From Bacteroidales bacterium (GTDB lineage Bacteria; Bacteroidota; Bacteroidia; Bacteroidales; UBA932), in assembly GCA_004552965.1 (NCBI GenBank), contig SFMU01000009.1, positions 1 through 45,292 on the forward strand: a stretch of DNA of 45,292 nt, read 5' to 3'. The notes beneath the pieces were generated by a model, which saw only the letters and a program-made list of their open reading frames with translations, ran no database searches and was not told the origin of the DNA. Positions 1 to 8,914 of this stretch are shown here, in pieces; the first letter of the stretch is position 1; the number at the start of each line of letters is the position of its first letter. Both the position numbers and the translations under genes were made by a program.

Positions 1-2261
1 CCAGAGACTGGAACGCTGTGATAACCTACACCGGAAAATCGGAAGAGAAATGGCTTACAGTCACCCCATCTTCCGGAAAGGGCTCCAATGATGCCCAGAA
101 AATCGAGATCACTGCTCTCGCAAATGACGGCTTCGACCGTTCGGCTACCATCAAGTTCTCCATCGGTCTCGCCGATGCAGTGGTGACCGTCTCCCAGAAG
201 GGCACCAAGGTCAAGACCTACAAGACCCTCGCTGACGTCCGCGCCTACTGCAATGCAAACGGTGTCAATGCCGACAGCAACATCAACCTTCCGGAGGATT
301 ACCTCGTCAAGGCCTCCTTCATCTCGAACCAGGCGGTCCTCGACAACCTCAACTCCAACAAGTCATGCTACGTCCAGGATGAGACTGACGGCCTGAACAT
401 CTTCTTTGCCGCCAACAACACCTTCGAGTTCGGCGATGTCGTCGAGATCGATCTCTCCAAGGCCGGCATGAAGCTCTACGGCGGAGTCCTCGAGGTTGAC
501 GGACTTGCTCTCGATGCAGTCACGAAGGTCGGTACGTCGACCCCTGCACCTAAGTCAGTGTCAATGGCTGACTATCTGGCCAACAAGTATGAGAGCCAGT
601 ACATCACCATCGATGCCCCTGTCCAGGCAAAGAGCTCTTCCGCAACCCAGACATGGTACTCAGGCACAGCCAATGCTGCCAGCATCTACTTCATTGACGC
701 AGACGGCAACGAATTCCAGGTCCGTTCAAGCAAGTACGCAACCTATGGATCGGAGAATGTTCCGACCGGATCCGGCAAGATCAGCGGTATCGCCAGCACA
801 TTCAACGGCAGTGCCCAGCTTTACTTTGCCCAGGCTTCCGACTATGCCTCCCTTACCGGAGAAAGGTTCTCTGTCAAGGCAGAGGATCACTCAGATGCTC
901 CTGCCACCACGGTTGCAGACTTCATCAGCAAGGCTGACAAGAGCAATTACTACAAGCTCACCGGAACCGTCAGCAACTTCAGCTCAAACTACTGCAGCTT
1001 CGACTTGAAGGATGCCACCGGAACCATCTACGTCTACAGCGTGGACAACAAGGATGAATGGTCTTCCAAGATCAAGAATGGTGGAACGGTGGTCCTCGCC
1101 GGCCAGTATGACTATTACGCATCAAAGAGCCAGCACGAGGTCGTTCACGCGCAGATCATCTCCTTCGAGGAGGCATCTGTCGAGACCGTAAGCTGCGAAG
1201 GACAGGTCGTCGCCGTCTCCTCAAAGGCTTTCCTCGTCAAGACTTCAACAGGCTTCGCCTACGCATTCAGCGCTGACAAGGCTCCTACCGTCAAGGTCGG
1301 TGACAATGTCAAGCTCTCAGGCGAGAAGTCGATGTACGGAAGTCTCGAGGAGGTTGTCAACTACACTGTCGAGGTGGTCTCTTCAGGCACTGTGGAGTAT
1401 CCTGCACCGACCTCCATCGACGGAGCAGCGATGAACACCTACAGCAACATGTTCGGCTATGTCACCTTCACCGGAAAGCTTGAGATCAGCGGCAATTACT
1501 ACAACATCAACGTGAACGGTTCCAGCAAGACCGGCAGCCTCTCGAATGCGACAGGCGTCGATGCTTCGCTCAACGGCAAGATCGTGGATGTGACAGGCTA
1601 CTTCATCGGCCTCACCGGAAGCAACAAGTATTTCAACATCATCCTGACTTCAATCAAGGCATCAGACGACCAGTCCGGAAGCGAGCCTGGCGAAGGCGGC
1701 AATCCTGGCGGCGGTGATGAAAGCGGTTCCGACCTTCTAAAACCGGCAGAGAACGAGGTTCTCCATGCTCTCACAAACGAGGAGATCTGCGCAGTGGCAA
1801 AGGATGAATCAGTCTCAAAAATTGAATATGGCGATTATTCCATCACCAGCGAGGGCGGCAACTGGCAAGGCAATTTCGCCAAAAGCTCGTCAAACACTTT
1901 CCTCCAGTTCCGCAACAAACAAGCCTCCTATCTGACCTCACCGGAATATTCCTCAAAGGTCGTCAGAGTCGTACTTGAAACCGCCGAGGAGAACTACAAT
2001 GCCTCGAGCGATTCCAAAAGGTCCATCTATGCTGTTCCCGTGGTCGATCCTTCCACTCTTCCGACCGGCAAGCAGAACGGCAACGACATCCTCTACCCAA
2101 AGGAGCTGTGGGCAACCAACTACGGTGTGACCGTGTTCAATACCAACGGTGGCCACCAGTACGGTGAAATCAAGTTCAACGCGGACACAAAGCAGTTCTC
2201 GCTGATTTCAGCCAACGGAGCTGTCTACATCGAAGCGATCTATGTCTTCTGTGAGAAATAG
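1..2261 (+). CDS. BACON / OB-fold (DUF5689-like) surface protein, 5' truncated
   Basis: The reading frame is open from base 3 and a GTG at 18 lies mid-domain, so the true start is before the window. The first ~65 residues are the end of a BACON domain (Ser/Thr-rich strands ending in VTVSQKG). Next comes a DUF5689-type region (TLADVRAYCNANG, then CYVQDETDGLNIFF), followed by at least two more OB-fold-like beta modules (VADFISKAD...YKLTGTVSNF; CEGQVVAVSSKAFLVKT). A Gly/Pro/Glu-rich linker near residue 560 leads to a C-terminal beta domain of unknown family. BACON domains are usual in secreted or surface-anchored Bacteroidota proteins, and the OB-like modules could bind nucleic acid or glycan. 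Its stop overlaps the start of the endonuclease gene by 20 bases, so the two are probably co-translated. A role as the surface binding subunit of a nucleic-acid uptake locus is inference. Confidence 0.75.
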   Translation, partial: RDWNAVITYTGKSEEKWLTVTPSSGKGSNDAQKIEITALANDGFDRSATIKFSIGLADAVVTVSQKGTKVKTYKTLADVRAYCNANGVNADSNINLPEDYLVKASFISNQAVLDNLNSNKSCYVQDETDGLNIFFAANNTFEFGDVVEIDLSKAGMKLYGGVLEVDGLALDAVTKVGTSTPAPKSVSMADYLANKYESQYITIDAPVQAKSSSATQTWYSGTANAASIYFIDADGNEFQVRSSKYATYGSENVPTGSGKISGIASTFNGSAQLYFAQASDYASLTGERFSVKAEDHSDAPATTVADFISKADKSNYYKLTGTVSNFSSNYCSFDLKDATGTIYVYSVDNKDEWSSKIKNGGTVVLAGQYDYYASKSQHEVVHAQIISFEEASVETVSCEGQVVAVSSKAFLVKTSTGFAYAFSADKAPTVKVGDNVKLSGEKSMYGSLEEVVNYTVEVVSSGTVEYPAPTSIDGAAMNTYSNMFGYVTFTGKLEISGNYYNINVNGSSKTGSLSNATGVDASLNGKIVDVTGYFIGLTGSNKYFNIILTSIKASDDQSGSEPGEGGNPGGGDESGSDLLKPAENEVLHALTNEEICAVAKDESVSKIEYGDYSITSEGGNWQGNFAKSSSNTFLQFRNKQASYLTSPEYSSKVVRVVLETAEENYNASSDSKRSIYAVPVVDPSTLPTGKQNGNDILYPKELWATNYGVTVFNTNGGHQYGEIKFNADTKQFSLISANGAVYIEAIYVFCEK

Positions 2262-3471
2262 TCTTCTGCTTTTTCTCGCAGGACTCCTGACACTGGTTTC
2301 TTGCGGTGGTACCGATCCCGAAGAGGGACCGGTAGCGCTGAATCTGACCAAAGCATCGGGAGACTACAAGGCAGGCAGCATGTTCGTCGAGGTTACTGCC
2401 TCCCTGGACTGGACAATCACGCTGGAGACCAGTGACGGCCAGTCCTGGGCTCAGGCTGAACCGTCCAGCGGCCGAGGTTCGAAGGCGATTGTTGTGACAT
2501 ATTCAGAAAACACATCCGAAGAGGACAGAGTTCTGGAGGTTATCCTCCGGAGCGGGTCGAAAAGGGCCACAGGGACTTTCACCCAGAAAGGACGGCCGCA
2601 GACTGAGACTCCGGGGCCGAAACCGGGACCGGGGGACGAGGCAGGACTTTACGGACTTGAGGTGACGGACTGCGGGTGGATGGAACTTCCGGCAACCGTG
2701 AAGGACGGAAGGGAGTTCTTCCATCTGGACATGACCGTGAACGGAGTGAAGACGAGGAACTTTTCCTATGACTGGGACTTCGACAACCTCGTGTCGCATT
2801 GGGTGGCATATCCCCTCAACAAAAGTCTTTCCGGAAGCGGAAAATACGACTATCTCTGGGGACTCGACCCGAACCTGCCTCTGGCATACCAGTCGAACAT
2901 CAGCAGGAAGGGATACGGAGATTCGCGGCAGTACGCAAGAGGCCACCAGTGCCCGCGCGCGGACCGTCAGCTGACTCAGGAGACTGTCGCCCAGACCTGT
3001 TATGGCACGAACATGACACCTCAGCTTCACGACTTCAACGGAGGCATCTGGCTCAACCTTGAGAATATGGTCCGCAACTGGGGCAATGCACTTTCATCCA
3101 ACGACACTCTCTACGTGGTGACCGGCTGCAAGCTCGCCGATAATCCGATGGGAGCCGGAAGGGGCGCTGTCGGAGGCTACACCCTCGACAATGACGGCAA
3201 GAATGTCGCCATCCCGGTGGGCTACTACAAGGCAGTGCTCAGATACCAGAAGAATTCGACCTACGGCTACCAGGGCTACACGGCCTGCGCCTTCTACCTG
3301 ACCCACGAGGCGAACGGCGGTGCCGTCACAAAGTCGATGGCACTCTCGATCGACGAACTCGAAAGGATCACCGGCATCGACTTCTTCGTCAACCTGCCGA
3401 AAGCCATCGGCGAATCCGATGCGGAGAAGGTCGAGTCGCAGAACCCTCAGAATGTAGGAATATGGTGGTAA
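2242..3471 (+). CDS. BACON-domain lipoprotein with DNA/RNA non-specific endonuclease domain
   Basis: A 409-residue protein with a lipoprotein signal peptide (LLLFLAGLLTLVSC, lipobox Cys at residue ~21). A BACON domain (~35-120) and a Pro-rich linker (~123-133) precede an NUC1-family non-specific nuclease domain (~140-400). The family's catalytic DRGH motif reads YARGHQCPRADR, with the general-base His at residue 235. The metal-binding Asn region is clear (GTNMTPQLHDFNGGIWLNLE). The Asp of DRGH is Ala here; the His and Asn that matter most are kept, so activity is still expected. The product should sit in the outer membrane or outside the cell and cut DNA and RNA to short oligonucleotides. The ATG lies inside the end of the preceding gene. 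An endonuclease/exonuclease/phosphatase gene follows 22 bases later. Confidence 0.88.
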   Translation: MSSVRNSLLLFLAGLLTLVSCGGTDPEEGPVALNLTKASGDYKAGSMFVEVTASLDWTITLETSDGQSWAQAEPSSGRGSKAIVVTYSENTSEEDRVLEVILRSGSKRATGTFTQKGRPQTETPGPKPGPGDEAGLYGLEVTDCGWMELPATVKDGREFFHLDMTVNGVKTRNFSYDWDFDNLVSHWVAYPLNKSLSGSGKYDYLWGLDPNLPLAYQSNISRKGYGDSRQYARGHQCPRADRQLTQETVAQTCYGTNMTPQLHDFNGGIWLNLENMVRNWGNALSSNDTLYVVTGCKLADNPMGAGRGAVGGYTLDNDGKNVAIPVGYYKAVLRYQKNSTYGYQGYTACAFYLTHEANGGAVTKSMALSIDELERITGIDFFVNLPKAIGESDAEKVESQNPQNVGIWW

Positions 3472-3493
3472 TCCGCCGCTCAAACAATTGAAC

Positions 3494-4564
3494 ATGAAAC
3501 GTATCTTATTAATCCTGGCAATCCTGCTTACGGCTCTCACCTGCCTCGATGCTCAGAAGACGAAGCAGAACTATGTGATAGGCTTCTACAATCTGGAGAA
3601 CCTGTTCGACACCTATGACGATCCGGTCAAGAACGATGCGGAATTCCTTCCCGACGGAGCAAACAGATGGACGGAAGCGAAGTACAGGAAGAAGCTCTCG
3701 AACATGGCCCACGTCATTGCCGAGATGGCAAAGAGCAACAAGAGGTTCCACACCATCCTGGGAGTCTCCGAGATAGAGAACCGCCTTGTGCTGGAAGACC
3801 TGGTCTGCGAACCGGAAATAGCTTCGGCCAACTACCAGATTGTCCACTATGAAAGTCCTGACCGGCGCGGAGTCGACGTCGCTCTCCTCTACAGGCCGGA
3901 CCAGTTCACCCTTCTGGACAGCGAGTCCATCCCGTTCACCTTCGAAAAAGGTGTCGAATATGCCGACACAGACACAGCATATTTCCGCACCAGGGACATC
4001 CTGATGGTCCATGGCCTGCTCGCAGATGAGGAATTCGCCTTCTATGTCTGCCACCTTCCGTCGAGAGTCGGCGGCAAAGGCGGCAATCTCAGGAGCCGCG
4101 GCGCCCAGATTGCCTACGAACACGCGATGAAGATGATGGAAAAGCATCCGGACATCAAGATTGTCGTGATGGGAGACATGAATGACAACCCGACCGATGA
4201 AAGCATGGCTGTCTGCCTGCACGGCAAGGAGAAGATCGAGGATGTGACTCCGACAGATTTCTACAGTCCTTACCTGTCGATGCTCAAGGCCGGTTACGGT
4301 TCGCTTTGCTACCAGGGCACCTGGAGCATCTATGACCTCGAGCTGGTCAACTACAACCTTGCGGCAGCACCAAAGGGAGGCCTCAGGATCCAGCCGGTCA
4401 CCAACAACAAGAAAAAATGGTATGACGGAGTGATCTTCAAGCGTCCATGGCTGACCACCCAGGAAGGCCAGTATGCCGGCTACCCGTTCAGGACCTTCTC
4501 CAACGGAGCTTTCGTCGGCGGCTACAGCGACCACTACCCTACCTACATCGTGGTCGGCAAGTAA
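3494..4564 (+). CDS. secreted endonuclease/exonuclease/phosphatase family protein
   Basis: About 356 residues. The ATG at 3494 is preferred over a TTG two codons upstream because it gives a clean signal peptide (MKRILLILAILLTALTCLDAQ). The mature part has the EEP fold landmarks: FYNLENLFDT near the start, VSEIENR with the metal-binding Glu, VCHLPSR, the catalytic GDMNDNP motif, and the C-terminal SDHYPTY with the catalytic His. The family hydrolyses phosphodiester or phosphate-ester bonds with Mg2+; it includes DNase I, exonuclease III and nucleotide or lipid phosphatases. Next to the non-specific nuclease and a TonB receptor, a nuclease or phosphodiesterase acting on extracellular nucleic acid is the best reading, though the substrate is not proven by sequence. 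It is followed after 29 bases by the receptor gene. Confidence 0.85.
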   Translation: MKRILLILAILLTALTCLDAQKTKQNYVIGFYNLENLFDTYDDPVKNDAEFLPDGANRWTEAKYRKKLSNMAHVIAEMAKSNKRFHTILGVSEIENRLVLEDLVCEPEIASANYQIVHYESPDRRGVDVALLYRPDQFTLLDSESIPFTFEKGVEYADTDTAYFRTRDILMVHGLLADEEFAFYVCHLPSRVGGKGGNLRSRGAQIAYEHAMKMMEKHPDIKIVVMGDMNDNPTDESMAVCLHGKEKIEDVTPTDFYSPYLSMLKAGYGSLCYQGTWSIYDLELVNYNLAAAPKGGLRIQPVTNNKKKWYDGVIFKRPWLTTQEGQYAGYPFRTFSNGAFVGGYSDHYPTYIVVGK

Positions 4565-4593
4565 TTGGATATCAATAATTAATTACCCAAATA

Positions 4594-7500
4594 ATGATCA
4601 AAAAAATTGTTCTCGCGCTGATGGCGGTACTGATGGGAGTCAGTATGGCTGCGCAGACTGTTCCGGGAGGAGTCACTGCCAAGGTCGTCAACCGTGCCGG
4701 CAGGGTTCCTGTCCAGGGAGCGACCGTAACTCTCTCAAGGGACGGACAGGTTGTCAGCACCGTCACGTCCGCTTCTGACGGATCATTCACAATCAACTCG
4801 ATACCTGACGGACAGTACTCTATGAAAGTCCTCGCCGAAGGTTTCGCTCCTGCCATCGTGAATGTGTCGGTGGAAGGCTTCGTGAGGGATCTCATATTCG
4901 TGTCCCTTGTCGCCGAGCAGGTGATCTCGGACATCGATGACACAAGCTTCGCCGAATTCGACATGGATGATTCGGGCTATTCGGACAATCCTGCGATCCT
5001 CTACGGAGCGAACGATCCGTACAACAACATCGTCAGCTACGGATTCAGTGACATCCGCTTCAAGAACAGGGGCTACAATTCCGAGACCCAGGATGTCCTG
5101 CTCGCAGGCATCAGGCTCAACGATGCGATCACTGGATATTCGCCATATTCCCTGTGGAGCGGCCTCAATGAAGCCATGCGCAGCAAGGAGGTCACCAACG
5201 GCCTCGAAAACCACTCGGTCTGGACAGGAGGCTACAACGGTGTGACCAACATTCTCGGCAATCCTTCCAGCGTGCGTCCGGGATGGCGTTTCAGCATTCT
5301 TTCCAACAGCGCCCTGTACAGGCTGCGTCTGATGGCCAACTACGCCTCCGGAATGCTTGACAACGGCTGGTCCTATGCCTTCAACGTTTCTGCCCGTCTG
5401 GGAGGAAACGACTGGGTTCAGGGTGTCTATTACCGTTCATTCTCCTACTATGCAGGAGCCGAGAAGAAGTTCAATGACAGGAACACTCTCGCCTTCTTCA
5501 CTTTCGCGGCACCGGGAGAAAGAGGTGCCCAGAATGCTTCCACGCAGGAGGTCTATGACCTGATGGAGGACAACATGTACAACTCGAACTGGGGTTACCA
5601 GAAGGGCAAAATCCGCAACGCAAGGGTCCGTACGACCTTCGAGCCGGTCTTCGTCCTCAAGTACAAGGGCAAGCCGACCGACAATCTCGACCTGAATGCC
5701 ACCCTCCTTTACAGGACAGGAATGAACGGCTACTCCGCCCTGGACTGGTACGATTCCGCAGACCCGCGTCCGGACTACTACCGCAACCTGCCAAGCTTCT
5801 TCTACGACGAGAATGCCGACCTTGGACGTCTGGACACCTACAAGGCTGCCGCAGCCGCAGAACGTTGGAGAACGGATGTCAACACCTCCCACGTGGACTG
5901 GCAGCATCTCTACAATGTCAACTACAACTCAGCCGACGGCCGTTCCAAGTACATCCAGCAGTCCCGCAGGACAGACCAGAACGACCTCAACCTCGCACTT
6001 TCCGCAAAGTGGAGGGCAAAGAGCTGGCTGACTGTCGACGGCGGTCTCAACGGAAGATTCAACAGGACCGAGTTCTTCGAAACCGCACACGATCTTCTCG
6101 GTGGAGACTATTTCCTGAACATCAACAACTTCGCCGAGCGTGACTTCGCCTTCTCGGAGGCCAGGATCCAGTACGACCTGGACTACTGGCTCGATCACGG
6201 ACGCCAGGCAGAGAAAGTGGCCAAGGGCGGAAAGTACGGCTATGACTACTATGCCAATGTCCGCAATGCCTCCATCTGGGCCAACGGCCAGCTGGACCTC
6301 GGTTCATTCAAGGCAAACCTCGCAGGCCGAATCGGAGTGGAGTCCTTCTGGAGAGAGGGTCTCGTGCGCAACGGTCTGTTCCCGGGACTTGACGACAATG
6401 GCAACGAATATGTCATCGACGACATCAACCTCACCACCTACGATGACAACGGCGATGTGGTGACGTCAAAGGGCAAGTCCGACATCTCTACTTTCATTGT
6501 AGGTTCGGTCAAGGCCGGTCTTGAATATGACTTCACCGGCGGACACAGGATCTACGCCAATGCAGGCTTCTTCCTGGATGCTCCTAAGTTCAACCAGGCC
6601 TTTCTTTCGCCGAGGACCCGCAACACCCTGATGAACGGTCTGACCAACGTCAAGACCGTCTCTGCGGACCTCAACTACCAGTACAGCAGCAACGGCTACG
6701 AGATCAGGGCAACGGCATTCTGGACCAAAATCATGGACCAGAGCGACCTGATGAGTTTCTATGACGACTCTTACAACTCTTTCACAAACTTCGCGATGAC
6801 CGGAATCGACCAGCGTCACGCGGGTTTTGAGGTGGGATTCAAGATTCCGATGCCGTTCCTCGAAGGTCTTGCCGTGCAGGGAGCCCTCAGTGCGGGTGAA
6901 TACATCTACACCTCGACTCCTATGATGACCGAGACAATCGACAACAGTTCGGAGACCGTCGTATCCGATGTGCCTCTGACCTATTGGGCAAGCCATCCTG
7001 TCTATCAGAAAGATGCCTCCGGCAGTTATGTCACGGATGCATTCGGCAACTACAAGGTCGAGAAGGTCCAGAAACACTACGTGCCTTCCACCCCTCAGAT
7101 CGCTGCCAACATCGCCCTGAACTACAGGACCCGCTCCTACTGGTTCTTTACCCTGGGCGCCAACATATTCGCAGAATCCTATCTGGACATGAACCCTCTG
7201 TACCGCACCGAGCTTGCTGTGGTGGGACCTGATGACAACCTCACCAACGCTGTCAGGAACGAGCACAGACTCAACTGGTACATGAACGAGACCGTCATCA
7301 ACCAGGGTCTCTCCCCTGTCGAGATCGAGTACATGGCAGCTCAGGAGAAGCTCTACGACAAGCCTCTTGTGCTTCTGAACATCAGCATCGGCAAATCCTG
7401 GTACATCAACCGCAAGTACAACTTCGGTTTCTCTCTCGAGGCCAAGAATCTCCTCAACAACCGCTGGGTCAAGACCGGAGGCTACGAGCAGACCCGTCTG

Positions 7501-7599
7501 ATCGACTCCGAGAGCTACACCCGCTACTACCGTTTCGACTCCAAGTACTTCTACATGCAGGGAGCCAACTACATGCTGAACCTTTACTACAGATTCTAG
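4594..7599 (+). CDS. TonB-dependent receptor with carboxypeptidase-like regulatory domain
   Basis: A 1001-residue outer-membrane protein. A signal peptide (MIKKIVLALMAVLMGVSMAAQ) is followed by a CarboxypepD_reg-like beta-sandwich at ~25-105 (GRVPVQGATVTLSRDGQVVST, then SDGSFTINSIPDGQYSMKV). A divergent plug (~115-240; FSDIRFKNRGYNSETQDVLLAGIRLND) leads into a long barrel with alternating aromatic strands. The terminal strand ends in YMLNLYYRF, with the C-terminal Phe needed for barrel assembly. There is no SusD-like partner; the next gene encodes a DUF5689 lipoprotein instead. Receptor/DUF5689 pairs beside secreted nucleases point to import of oligonucleotides or nucleosides released by the two upstream nucleases. 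That substrate is inferred from neighbours only. Confidence 0.9.
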   Translation: MIKKIVLALMAVLMGVSMAAQTVPGGVTAKVVNRAGRVPVQGATVTLSRDGQVVSTVTSASDGSFTINSIPDGQYSMKVLAEGFAPAIVNVSVEGFVRDLIFVSLVAEQVISDIDDTSFAEFDMDDSGYSDNPAILYGANDPYNNIVSYGFSDIRFKNRGYNSETQDVLLAGIRLNDAITGYSPYSLWSGLNEAMRSKEVTNGLENHSVWTGGYNGVTNILGNPSSVRPGWRFSILSNSALYRLRLMANYASGMLDNGWSYAFNVSARLGGNDWVQGVYYRSFSYYAGAEKKFNDRNTLAFFTFAAPGERGAQNASTQEVYDLMEDNMYNSNWGYQKGKIRNARVRTTFEPVFVLKYKGKPTDNLDLNATLLYRTGMNGYSALDWYDSADPRPDYYRNLPSFFYDENADLGRLDTYKAAAAAERWRTDVNTSHVDWQHLYNVNYNSADGRSKYIQQSRRTDQNDLNLALSAKWRAKSWLTVDGGLNGRFNRTEFFETAHDLLGGDYFLNINNFAERDFAFSEARIQYDLDYWLDHGRQAEKVAKGGKYGYDYYANVRNASIWANGQLDLGSFKANLAGRIGVESFWREGLVRNGLFPGLDDNGNEYVIDDINLTTYDDNGDVVTSKGKSDISTFIVGSVKAGLEYDFTGGHRIYANAGFFLDAPKFNQAFLSPRTRNTLMNGLTNVKTVSADLNYQYSSNGYEIRATAFWTKIMDQSDLMSFYDDSYNSFTNFAMTGIDQRHAGFEVGFKIPMPFLEGLAVQGALSAGEYIYTSTPMMTETIDNSSETVVSDVPLTYWASHPVYQKDASGSYVTDAFGNYKVEKVQKHYVPSTPQIAANIALNYRTRSYWFFTLGANIFAESYLDMNPLYRTELAVVGPDDNLTNAVRNEHRLNWYMNETVINQGLSPVEIEYMAAQEKLYDKPLVLLNISIGKSWYINRKYNFGFSLEAKNLLNNRWVKTGGYEQTRLIDSESYTRYYRFDSKYFYMQGANYMLNLYYRF

Positions 7600-7600
7600 A

Positions 7601-7606
7601 AGGAGG
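7601..7606 (+). promoter_or_regulatory. strong Shine-Dalgarno sequence before the DUF5689 lipoprotein gene
   Basis: A perfect AGGAGG begins immediately after the receptor stop codon. Bacteroidota genes usually lack a Shine-Dalgarno sequence, so this one stands out and decides the start (ATG 7615, spacing 8) over ATG 7609 (spacing 2). Confidence 0.55.
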
Positions 7607-7614
7607 AAATGAAC

Positions 7615-8883
7615 ATGAAAAAGACAATTCTTTCAGCAATAGCCTGCACGGCGCTTCTCTTCTCCTCCTGCGAGGAATGGGATCCGGTGTTCACCCTCGA
7701 GAACGGGAATCCTTCCCGCTACGAGGAGTGTCCGTGCCCTTCACAGGTTGTCAAAGAGGGCGACATAGTCGTCAACACAACAATCGCCGACCTCGCGGCA
7801 ATGTACACCAACGGCAATCCTTTCGAGATCAAGGATGACATCGTGATCGCCGGAAGGGTCATCACTACCGACAGGCCGGGCAATTTCTACAAGAGCATCT
7901 ACATCCAGGACGAAACGGGAGCCATCGAGCTCAAGCTGGGCAAGACCAGCCTTTACAACGACTACGCTCTCGGACAGAAGGTCTATGTCAAATGCGGTCC
8001 GCAGCCCGGCAGCAAAGGACTGTTCCTCGGCTCCTACGGCTACAAGAGCGGCAACTACGGCGGCAACGGAATGGTGCAGCTCGGCTGCGAGGACCCTTCC
8101 GGGGAATATGAGACAGCCTACATGGAAGACGAGTACATCATCAACAAGCACGTCTTCCGCGGCTCGCCGCAGGACATCGACATCCCGGTTCCGGCAGTAC
8201 TCAGCGCATCGCAGATGCCATCCAAGGACGCAACCCTGAAGACCTGCAAGTACCTCGGCCAGAGAGTCACCCTCAAGGGCCTCAGATACGGCGGCCAGAC
8301 CTTCACCCTCCTGTACATCAACGGCAACGAATCCAACAAGAACTCGAAGAACAGGGTCTTCCTTTCGGACCAGACCTGGAACATCACCACCTGGGCGATG
8401 AGCAAGACCAATTTCCTCAACCACCTCCGCGCCGGAGACTGGGATGAGGCAAGCGTCGGCAACTCCGGAGACTACAACTACGGCACGGTGGGTTCCGCAC
8501 TCCTTTCCTATGTTGAGGAAACCGACCCGGCCTTCTACGAGAATGTCCACAACGACAATGACTTCAAGTACAGTGTCAACAGGCTGGTCTTCGGCAAGAA
8601 CACTTCCGAATATATCGCCGACGGCGACGAACTGGCATCCAAGTGGATCCGCTACTGCCTCGTCCGCAATGCCAACGGCTATTCAGTCAGCCAGTACTTC
8701 GACTTCGGCGGCAAGGAGATCCAGATCCGCACCAGCGGATTCTCCAAGTTCGCCGACAGGGAGATCGACCCGGCCGTCCTTTCAGGTGAGAAGACCATTG
8801 ACGTCACGGGAGTCCTGAGTCTCTACCAGGGCAGCATCCAGTTGGTCCTGAACAACATCGACGACGTCACAGTCAATGAATGA
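7615..8883 (+). CDS. DUF5689 domain lipoprotein, partner of the TonB-dependent receptor
   Basis: About 422 residues. Two in-frame ATGs exist (7609 and 7615). AGGAGG at 7601-7606 is 2 bases from the first and 8 from the second, so 7615 is chosen. The lipoprotein signal ends in LLFSSC and is followed by EEWDP. The body has a DUF5689-type region (TTIADLAAMYTNG, IVIAGRVITTD, KSIYIQDETGAIELKL, LGQKVYVKC) with an OB-like fold, a middle segment (~165-330) with a second OB-like module, and a final module ending in the VTGVLSLYQGSIQLVLNNIDDV pattern typical of DUF5689 proteins. It is likely surface-exposed and may act as a substrate-binding cap for the receptor upstream, in the way SusD works with SusC. 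This functional parallel is inference. Confidence 0.82.
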   Translation: MKKTILSAIACTALLFSSCEEWDPVFTLENGNPSRYEECPCPSQVVKEGDIVVNTTIADLAAMYTNGNPFEIKDDIVIAGRVITTDRPGNFYKSIYIQDETGAIELKLGKTSLYNDYALGQKVYVKCGPQPGSKGLFLGSYGYKSGNYGGNGMVQLGCEDPSGEYETAYMEDEYIINKHVFRGSPQDIDIPVPAVLSASQMPSKDATLKTCKYLGQRVTLKGLRYGGQTFTLLYINGNESNKNSKNRVFLSDQTWNITTWAMSKTNFLNHLRAGDWDEASVGNSGDYNYGTVGSALLSYVEETDPAFYENVHNDNDFKYSVNRLVFGKNTSEYIADGDELASKWIRYCLVRNANGYSVSQYFDFGGKEIQIRTSGFSKFADREIDPAVLSGEKTIDVTGVLSLYQGSIQLVLNNIDDVTVNE

Positions 8884-8914
8884 CAATCGGCCGAGTACAT
8901 TTAAATATTTGAAT

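Noticed and set aside
3509..4534. 341-codon open frame on the - strand
   Set aside because: It is the exact antisense of the EEP-family gene, with no signal peptide or family pattern; GC-rich codon use leaves long antisense frames open throughout this window.
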